Positions 58,278 through 64,000 of a DNA stretch of 64,000 nt are shown piece by piece. The stretch covers positions 2,170,001 through 2,234,000 of the forward strand of contig NZ_CP038438.1 in the NCBI RefSeq assembly GCF_004683905.1. The letters are read 5' to 3'. Origin of the DNA: Pseudomonas fluorescens. GTDB lineage: Bacteria; Pseudomonadota; Gammaproteobacteria; Pseudomonadales; Pseudomonadaceae. A model generated the notes under the pieces. The model worked only from the letters and a program-made list of their open reading frames with translations, did not search any database and had not been told where the DNA came from. The translations under genes were made by a program, and so were the position numbers. How positions within the stretch are numbered: position 1 is the first letter of the stretch; each line of letters opens with the position of its first letter.

Positions 58278-60989
58278 TCAGAAGTGATACGTCATGCGCG
58301 CAAACAGCGTGCGGCCCAGCGGGTCGGTGTAGCGCGGGTCATAGCCGCTCTGGAAGTTGTAGGCCTGGTTGGTGAACGGCGGGTTGCGGTCGAACATGTT
58401 CTTCATCCCCGCATCCACGTCCAGCACCTTGTTGAAGGTGTAGCCGGCCGACAGGTCCCACACCGAATACGACGCGACGCGCGCATGGGTATCGCGGTCG
58501 TAGTCGTTGTAGCCGGTGGTGAAGCGGTTGGTCAGCGACGCACGAGCCGCGCCGAAGGTCCAGCTGCCGGTGAGGTTGTGTTTCCAGCGCGCGATCACCC
58601 CGTCCCCTTCGAAGTCGCCGACCTTGTCGGTAAACGGACCCTTGATGGTGCTCTGGAAGTCGTAACTGTCGACGTAGGTGCCTTGCAGCCCCAGACCGAA
58701 CTGGCCGTAAGGGGTGTTCGGGAAGCGGTAATCCAGCGACACATCGACACCGTTGGTTTCGACGATGCCGAGGTTGGCGTTGCCGGTGACGATGTAGTTG
58801 AGCGTGCCGTCGGCGTTGCGCACGAAGCGATCCGGGTAGCTGCCGGCCTGATCGAACACGGTGGATTCAGGGAACGGCTGGATCTGGTTGGAAATGTGAA
58901 TCCACCAGAAATCCAGACCCACCGACAGGTTGCTGACCGGCTGATAGACGAAGCCCAGCGTCACGTTGCGCGCCTTCTCCGGAGCCAGATCTTCATTGCC
59001 GCCGATCTGATTGAGGAACTGCTGGCCGCAATCGCGCCCGCCGTTGCCGCCCGGTTGCACCACGCCACCGGTACACAGCACCGGGTCGTTGTAGTAGCCC
59101 TGGGTGTAGGTGATGCTGCGCGGCGAATACAGCTCGTAGAGCGATGGTGCACGGAACCCTTCGCTGTACGCGCCGCGCACCACCAGCTCCTTGAGCGGCT
59201 GATAACGGAACGAATATTTCGGGTTGGTGGTGCTGCCGAAGTCGCTGTATTTGTCGTGACGCACGGCGGCGGACAGTTCGAGGCTGTCGAGCACCGGCAC
59301 GTTGATTTCGGCGTACGCGGCTTTCACGCTGCGGTCACCTTCGACGCTGCCGGCCGGGTCGATGCCGAGGCTCTGGATATCACCGGCAAACTGTTCGAAG
59401 TCCTGGTGGAATTTCTCTTTGCGGTACTCTCCACCCAGCGCCAGACCGGCGGGGCCGGCACCGAACCAGTCACCGATCTCGCGGCTGATCCGCCCGTCGA
59501 AACCGGCCACGCGGCCGACAGCCGTGGAGTAGGCGCCGTGGTACATGGCCTGGTCGATGTACTGCTGACCGGCGGCGGATTGCGGGCCAAACGGGTTGAG
59601 CAGACCGCTGGCCAGACCGTTGATCATCGCCTGATCGCTGACATATCCGCTGGTGACGCTGGAGACGATTTTGTTCTGGTTGTACGAGGCGCCGACGTTG
59701 TAATCCCAGCCGCCGACCAGACCGTCGAAGCTCAGCAGAAAGCGCTGGCTGGTGTTCTGGTCTTTCGATTCACGCGGGCCGGCAGCGGTCTCGCGCCAGT
59801 TGACATCGACCGGTTGCGTCGGGTCGAGGGCGAAACCAGTCGGGCCGGGGGTGATGCCGTTGCCGGGGTAATAGGGCGACGAGGAATCCAGGCTCAAGCC
59901 GGTGAGCGGCGCCGGGCCGACCGCCGTGGCGTTGTTGTTGCGCGACCAGAAGTATTCGAGGTTGACGTTGTGGTCATCCGCCAGCTTGCCGGTGGTCTTG
60001 CCGAAGAACGACGTCTTTTCGGTTTGCGGAATCAGGTCGATGTATTCGCGGGTGCTGAAGCGGCACAGGCCATCGCGCGCCACCAGATTGGGGCCGTTGC
60101 AATTGCTGTTGGCCAACGGGTTGGTGGCGTTGCCGTTCTGGCTGTAGTTGCCGGGGAACGCGGTGCCGGAGGTCTGATCCAGACCGCGGCCGGGCACATA
60201 GTCGCGGGCGAAGGAGCGGTCGTTGGCGTCGAGGTTCTGCTGCTTGTTGTAGTTGAACACGCCGAGCACGTTGAAGCGGTCTTGTTCAAGATCACCGTAG
60301 CCCCAACTGGCGCTCATGTCTTTGGTGGCACCGCCGCCGCTGTGGGTCGGGGTTTCGCCACCGAGGGTGAGCTGGCCGTCGGTCATGGATTTCTTGGTGA
60401 TGAAGTTGATCACGCCGCCGATGGCGTCGGTGCCGTAGAGGGCCGACGCGCCGTCGCGCAGGACCTCAACGCGCTCGATGGCGGCAAACGGGATCATGTT
60501 CAGATCCACCGCGCCGCCGGCCGAGTTGGTGCCGGACAAGGCGTTGTTCGCCAGGCGTCGACCGTTGAGCAGCACCAGGGTCTTGTTCGCGCCGATGCCG
60601 CGCATGTCGGCAAACGAAGCTCCACCGGTGGCGGCGCCGACCGAGCCGGCGCTGTTGTTGATCGACTGGCTGCCGGTGATCCGCTGCACCAGTTCGGCGG
60701 TGGTGGTCACGCCCTGTTTGCGCAACTCATCGGCCTTGAGAATGGTGATCGGCACCGCCGTTTCCGCATCGACCCGGCGAATCGCCGAACCGGTCACTTC
60801 CACCCGTTGCAGTTGCGTGGTCGGCGCCACCACCGCTGCCGCGGCGGGCACGGTGGCGCTGTCATCCTCGGCGGCTTGCACAGTCCCGGCGCCCATCCCC
60901 ATGGCCACCAGATACAACGGGACAAAACGGTGACGAGAGATCGTTGCCACCAAAGGTTTGAGCGTGAAGCGTGGAGTGTTCATCAGCAT
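58278..60989 (-). CDS. TonB-dependent outer-membrane receptor of peptide/organic ligand type
   Basis: Receptor of 903 residues with a signal peptide (about 1-40, ending GTVQAA). The TonB box region reads VEVTGSAIRR, and the plug (60-200) has NKTLVLLNGRRLANNALSG and EVLRDGASALYGTDAIGGVI. Such receptors with GSAIRR and a large barrel are usually not siderophore receptors; many take peptides, sugars or organic molecules. It ends in ARMTYHF. The gene lies between exbD and yejA, so the ligand is likely passed on to YejABEF. Confidence 0.85.
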   Translation of the reverse strand: MLMNTPRFTLKPLVATISRHRFVPLYLVAMGMGAGTVQAAEDDSATVPAAAAVVAPTTQLQRVEVTGSAIRRVDAETAVPITILKADELRKQGVTTTAELVQRITGSQSINNSAGSVGAATGGASFADMRGIGANKTLVLLNGRRLANNALSGTNSAGGAVDLNMIPFAAIERVEVLRDGASALYGTDAIGGVINFITKKSMTDGQLTLGGETPTHSGGGATKDMSASWGYGDLEQDRFNVLGVFNYNKQQNLDANDRSFARDYVPGRGLDQTSGTAFPGNYSQNGNATNPLANSNCNGPNLVARDGLCRFSTREYIDLIPQTEKTSFFGKTTGKLADDHNVNLEYFWSRNNNATAVGPAPLTGLSLDSSSPYYPGNGITPGPTGFALDPTQPVDVNWRETAAGPRESKDQNTSQRFLLSFDGLVGGWDYNVGASYNQNKIVSSVTSGYVSDQAMINGLASGLLNPFGPQSAAGQQYIDQAMYHGAYSTAVGRVAGFDGRISREIGDWFGAGPAGLALGGEYRKEKFHQDFEQFAGDIQSLGIDPAGSVEGDRSVKAAYAEINVPVLDSLELSAAVRHDKYSDFGSTTNPKYSFRYQPLKELVVRGAYSEGFRAPSLYELYSPRSITYTQGYYNDPVLCTGGVVQPGGNGGRDCGQQFLNQIGGNEDLAPEKARNVTLGFVYQPVSNLSVGLDFWWIHISNQIQPFPESTVFDQAGSYPDRFVRNADGTLNYIVTGNANLGIVETNGVDVSLDYRFPNTPYGQFGLGLQGTYVDSYDFQSTIKGPFTDKVGDFEGDGVIARWKHNLTGSWTFGAARASLTNRFTTGYNDYDRDTHARVASYSVWDLSAGYTFNKVLDVDAGMKNMFDRNPPFTNQAYNFQSGYDPRYTDPLGRTLFARMTYHF

Positions 60990-61153
60990 GGTTGTTTCCG
61001 ACTTGTCAGACGTTATCGAATTGGCCTTGTGAGCCCCTCATTGCTCCGCTATCGGTGATACCGCGTGCGGAAAACCACTTTCTTCAAGCAAGCCGATCCC
61101 CTCCGAAGACGCCTGGCGTTTTTTCGGTCGGCTGATTGCGACGGGATGCTTCA

Positions 61154-61193
61154 GCGGTGCCGGGCGCGCTTCTCAACGTGCGGCCGGCACCGC
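61154..61193 (-). terminator. Strong hairpin between exbD and the receptor gene
   Basis: GCGGTGCCGG and CCGGCACCGC form a perfect 10-bp stem around a 20-base loop, 2 bases beyond the exbD stop codon. No T-run follows on the minus strand, so this may be a processing or attenuation hairpin instead of a full terminator. Confidence 0.45.
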
Positions 61194-61195
61194 AC

Positions 61196-61597
61196 TCAGT
61201 GGGTGGTCATCACCGAAATCTTGCTGATGCCCGAACGTTCGATGGAGGCCATGGCCTTGGCCACCTGGCCGTAGTTGACGTTGGCGTCGGCCTGCAGCTG
61301 CACGCGCACTTCGGCGTCCTTGGCCTTGACCTCCTTGAGGCTGGCTTCCAAAGACTCCGGCGCCAGTTCGGTTTTTGCCAGGTAGAACTTGCCGTCCTGA
61401 TCGACGCTGACCACCACCGGGTCTTTCTTCTCGGCGGGAGCGACGGCATCGGTTTTCGGCAGATTGACCTTGATCGCATTGGTCATCAGCGGCGCGGTGA
61501 CGATGAACACCACCAGCAGCACGAGCATCACATCCACCAGCGGCGTGACGTTCATTTCGCTGAGCACTTCATCGCTGTCTTGCGTGGAGAACGACAT
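61196..61597 (-). CDS. exbD: Biopolymer transport protein ExbD
   Basis: Protein of 133 residues anchoring the TonB energy complex. One TM helix (VDVMLVLLVVFIVTAPL, about 22-38) carries the essential Asp in PLVDVMLVLL. The periplasmic domain follows (40-133). It starts on the last base of the exbB stop codon, so the two are translationally coupled. Confidence 0.92.
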   Translation of the reverse strand: MSFSTQDSDEVLSEMNVTPLVDVMLVLLVVFIVTAPLMTNAIKVNLPKTDAVAPAEKKDPVVVSVDQDGKFYLAKTELAPESLEASLKEVKAKDAEVRVQLQADANVNYGQVAKAMASIERSGISKISVMTTH

Positions 61598-62304
61598 CAG
61601 CTGGCCTCCCGCACGGCGGCTGTGGTTTTGCTGGCGATGGCCTGGCGGCTGATGGAGAACGCACTGCGCGAGGCGAGGGCGTCGAAGTCGTGGGCGAAGT
61701 CATCCATGTCCGCCGAGGCGAGTTTCAGGCGGCGCAGGAAGAAGTTGTAAATCAGCACTGCCGGGACCGCGACAGCGATCCCCACGCCAGTGGCGATCAG
61801 TGCATGACCGATCGGGCCGGCGACCGCTTCAAGGCTGGCCGAACCGGTTTCGCCAATGCTTTGCAGGGCTTCCATGATTCCCCACACGGTACCGAACAGG
61901 CCAATGAACGGCGCGGTGCTGCCGATACTGGCGAGAATCGCCTGACCGTTTTCCAGCGAGCGGCGTTCCTTCTGAATCTGCTGGCGCAGGTTGCGCTCCA
62001 GGCGATCGGAACGGTTGATGGTGTGCGCCAGTTGTTGCGTGGTGCGCGGCGACTCTTCCACCAGCAAGGCTTCGAAGCCGCTGCTGGCGATGCGCGCCAG
62101 CGAGCCCGGATACTGGCTGGCGTGTTCGGCAGCGGTGAGCAGATCCGGCGCGCCCCAGAAGGCTTTGCTGAACTGTTTGTTCTGGGCTTTCTGGCGCAGG
62201 TATTGCGCCGACTTGACCAGCAGGATCGCCCAGCTGACCACGGAAAACAGCACCAGGCCCCAGAGCACACCGGGGACAATCATCGAAGACAGTGAATTGT
62301 TCAT
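61597..62304 (-). CDS. exbB: Biopolymer transport protein ExbB
   Basis: Inner-membrane protein of 235 residues that with ExbD uses proton flow to energise TonB. Three TM regions: GVLWGLVLFSVVSWAILLV, then STAPFIGLFGTVWGIMEA and ATGVGIAVAVPAVLIYNFF near the C-terminus. It is compact; the long periplasmic extension seen on the housekeeping pseudomonad ExbB is absent, suggesting a dedicated second TonB system. A GAGGTG site precedes the ATG. Confidence 0.92.
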   Translation of the reverse strand: MNNSLSSMIVPGVLWGLVLFSVVSWAILLVKSAQYLRQKAQNKQFSKAFWGAPDLLTAAEHASQYPGSLARIASSGFEALLVEESPRTTQQLAHTINRSDRLERNLRQQIQKERRSLENGQAILASIGSTAPFIGLFGTVWGIMEALQSIGETGSASLEAVAGPIGHALIATGVGIAVAVPAVLIYNFFLRRLKLASADMDDFAHDFDALASRSAFSISRQAIASKTTAAVREAS

Positions 62305-62355
62305 CGCTACACCTCGCTTGCATTAAGTCGGTTGTGAGTTCGTCGGGTTGTGCCG

Positions 62356-63174
62356 TTATTGCGGCAATTTGAAATCGATGGTCTGGGTGGCGAAGCCGTC
62401 AATCGGCGTGTCACCGCGTTTGGCCGGAATGAACTTCCAGTTCTTTACCGCCGCGACGGCGGCGTCATCCAGTTGCGGCTTGCCGCTGGACTTGGTCACT
62501 GTCACCGAGCCGGCGCGACCGTTGGCCAGCACCTGAATGCGCAGCACCACGCTGCCTTCCCAATTGCGCCGCAGCGCCAGCGACGGGTATTCCGGCGGCG
62601 GGTTGCCAAGGCTGGCGAGACCGGAAATCGCTGCCGATTCCTTGACCGGGGCAGGCGCTGCGGCCGGGGCCGGTGGCGCGCTCGGTGTCGCCGGCGCAGC
62701 GGGAGCGGCCGGTTGTGCCGGGGCGGGCGGAGCTTTCGGCGGCTCGACTTTCTTCACCGGTTTGGGCTTCTCGACCGGTTTCGGTTTTTCGATCGGCTTG
62801 GGTTTCTCTACCGGTTTTGGCGGTGGCTTGACCGCGTCTTCGTCTTCCACCGGTTGTTCAGGTTCCGGAGGGGGCGGCGGTGGGGGTGGCGGTTCCGGTG
62901 TGGGCGGTGCCGGCGGCGTCGGGCTGCTCAGCTCGACGGTCATTTCCGGAATCTGCGGCGGAGTCGGCAGTGGCTCGGGCCGGGTCTGCTGGAAAAACCA
63001 CCAGGCGCCGCCGTGTATCAGCGCCGATACCGCCACCAGCAACAGCATTTGCTGTTTGTTCAACCCGCCGGGTTGCGAGGTATTGGCCGTGAAGGCTGGC
63101 CTGTCCGGTGACAGCGGGATTGGCGCTTCCCGTAACGACCCCGGCAGGGTTCTGTGCTTTACCGCATCGTTCAT
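62356..63174 (-). CDS. tonB: Energy-transducing protein TonB
   Basis: Protein of 272 residues. A cytoplasmic N-terminus of about 40 residues precedes one TM helix (QQMLLLVAVSALIHGGAWW), then a Pro/Lys-rich spacer (70-180; PPPPPPPPPEPEQP and EKPKPIEKPKPVEKPKP) spans the periplasm. The C-terminal TonB domain (185-272) has the YPSLA motif and GSVVLRIQVLANGRAGSV. Start MNDAVKH has GAGGGAG upstream; a longer frame to 63261 lacks support. It heads a minus-strand unit tonB-exbB-exbD-receptor-yejABEF. Confidence 0.93.
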   Translation of the reverse strand: MNDAVKHRTLPGSLREAPIPLSPDRPAFTANTSQPGGLNKQQMLLLVAVSALIHGGAWWFFQQTRPEPLPTPPQIPEMTVELSSPTPPAPPTPEPPPPPPPPPEPEQPVEDEDAVKPPPKPVEKPKPIEKPKPVEKPKPVKKVEPPKAPPAPAQPAAPAAPATPSAPPAPAAAPAPVKESAAISGLASLGNPPPEYPSLALRRNWEGSVVLRIQVLANGRAGSVTVTKSSGKPQLDDAAVAAVKNWKFIPAKRGDTPIDGFATQTIDFKLPQ

Positions 63175-63275
63175 TAAAGCTCCCTCGGGTTGATGAAGGG
63201 CAATAAGGTGCCGTCCGAACATAGGGGTGATGTTCGAGTGGGTGGGTGTAACTTTCTTCAAGGTGTACGCAGGCC

Positions 63276-63290
63276 GATAGTTGAACTATC
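63276..63290. promoter_or_regulatory. Perfect palindrome upstream of tonB
   Basis: GATAGT-tga-ACTATC is a perfect 6-3-6 palindrome about 102 bases upstream of the tonB start in AT-rich sequence. It suits a dimeric repressor or activator site for the tonB operon. It is not a standard Fur match. Confidence 0.45.
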
Positions 63291-63718
63291 TATAGAACAG
63301 GGCTTGCTTACAGTTACTGGCTTAGAGCCATCGACTTCGAGTGTTCATTGGCCATTCCCTGGTTGTTCTTCTATCGCTTGAGATCAGTGTTGTTGTCTCA
63401 TGCTTGTGCTTTTTGCATGTAGCAACCGCTGTGCCAGATGTTGCCGAAATGTATAGGTCTTATTTCATCAGTGTTACCCATGTCGCATTTATATAAGTTT
63501 TGCCTTGGTCGTGTATTTCTCCGGCCAAGAGTTTCCCGAAACTCCATTGAGTGGAGTTTTTTCAGAGGCGAGTCAGGCTCTACGCGGTATCACGCTGATC
63601 GGCGGGATAGAGCGGCGGCTTGGCTAACGGCCCGGGCACTTGCTGGTGCGCGGCGGACTGATTTGGTGCGGGTCTGTGTTTTAGCGGGTCACGGCGTATG
63701 TTCCTTGTTCTTGTTTAA

Positions 63719-63877
63719 ATGAAATCAATGTTTCCAGTGCTGAATAATCCAACTCACTGGAGCCGTTTTGGTGCACTTGCAAAGTCGCTGAAAGTTATTG
63801 TCCGACAATCCCGCCTGCGTTCATTTAATACGGCGCAGGTGCAGGAATTTTTGCAGTTGTATTTAAAAAATAAATAA
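63719..63877 (+). CDS. Possible small protein, 52 residues
   Basis: A short frame beginning MKSMFPVLNNPTHWSRF and ending QEFLQLYLKNK, in AT-richer DNA. It is moderately basic, with a possible C-terminal helix. There is no clear ribosome site. I do not recognise it, and it may be chance. Confidence 0.25.
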   Translation: MKSMFPVLNNPTHWSRFGALAKSLKVIVRQSRLRSFNTAQVQEFLQLYLKNK

Positions 63878-63923
63878 CACGCCGTTGTCGGCGAAGCGTC
63901 ATCGCCAATCACGGTGTGTGGTC

Positions 63924-64000
63924 ATGGAGTCAGGTAATAAAGTAGAGGCACTGGCCGCCGGGACTGTTCGAATGAACTCGGCGTTGTTGATAAACAAGCA
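63924..64000 (+). CDS. Possible N-terminus of a gene cut by the window edge
   Basis: The frame starting MESGNKVEALAAGTVRMNSA is open to the last base. A second in-frame ATG is at 63972. No strong ribosome site is visible and only 25 codons can be read, so no family is assigned. Confidence 0.3.
   Translation, partial: MESGNKVEALAAGTVRMNSALLINK

Noticed and set aside
58158..61058. Plus-strand open frame of 966 codons
   Set aside because: It lies antisense to the TonB-dependent receptor, whose sense frame has clear family motifs; the translation is rich in Arg, Val and Ala with no domain.
63438..63722. 94-codon frame at the right end
   Set aside because: Composition is unlike other coding regions here, no ribosome site is visible, and the translation shows no recognisable pattern.

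Overview
The window looks like chromosome from a fluorescent Pseudomonas (P. fluorescens group). The reasons are high GC, dense REP/REPIN palindromes with GTGGGAGC...GCTCGCGA cores in many intergenic gaps, and recognisable pseudomonad gene content. One block (two PepSY proteins, a two-component system, a dCache chemoreceptor, an antiporter-like transporter and an sCache chemoreceptor) matches, from memory, the P. aeruginosa PA2652-PA2659 neighbourhood. No phage, insertion sequence, CRISPR array, rRNA or complete tRNA is visible.

Layout. 1-1915: 3' part of a FecA-type ferric citrate receptor. 1968-4721: a trypsin-like lipoprotein and an MFS transporter. 4820-5175: three REPINs in tandem. 5226-6206: a DapF-fold protein with serines at both catalytic cysteine positions. 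6335-8868: codBA. 9316-10847: queD and a patatin. 11109-19635: the PepSY/two-component/chemoreceptor block. 19853-21847: LysR regulator and two small DMT-type membrane proteins. 21854-22690: a gene-free compound inverted element. 22813-25828: metallothionein, small hypotheticals, an AraC regulator, a XapX protein and an oxidoreductase. 25949-27946: nucleoside uptake pair. 28401-38921: a 3506-residue autotransporter. 39020-46328: NTF2-like protein, selD-selU, a histidine phosphatase, a GST, a zinc-type HemB and an FAD monooxygenase. 46668-52277: siderophore receptor, DUF1615-type lipoprotein, ECF sigma/anti-sigma pair and a DUF3455-type protein. 52446-63174 (all minus strand): tonB-exbB-exbD, a TonB-dependent receptor and yejABEF. 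63175-64000: AT-richer DNA with at most two short or partial ORFs.

How the genes work together. Envelope transport dominates. Three TonB-dependent receptors are present; one sits with its own TonB-ExbB-ExbD energy module and a peptide-type ABC importer, together giving a complete outer-to-inner-membrane route. Nucleobase and nucleoside scavenging appears twice (codBA, and the Tsx-like channel with a nucleoside permease-type protein). Selenium use in tRNA is encoded by selD-selU. The main surface structure is the giant autotransporter, built from about 24 beta-helix repeats and three larger repeat modules.

The most notable items are the autotransporter and its stop-free antisense strand, the complete TonB/Yej import locus, the Cys-less DapF homologue, the 133-bp-spaced REPIN triplet, and the roughly 840-bp inverted element at 21854-22690.
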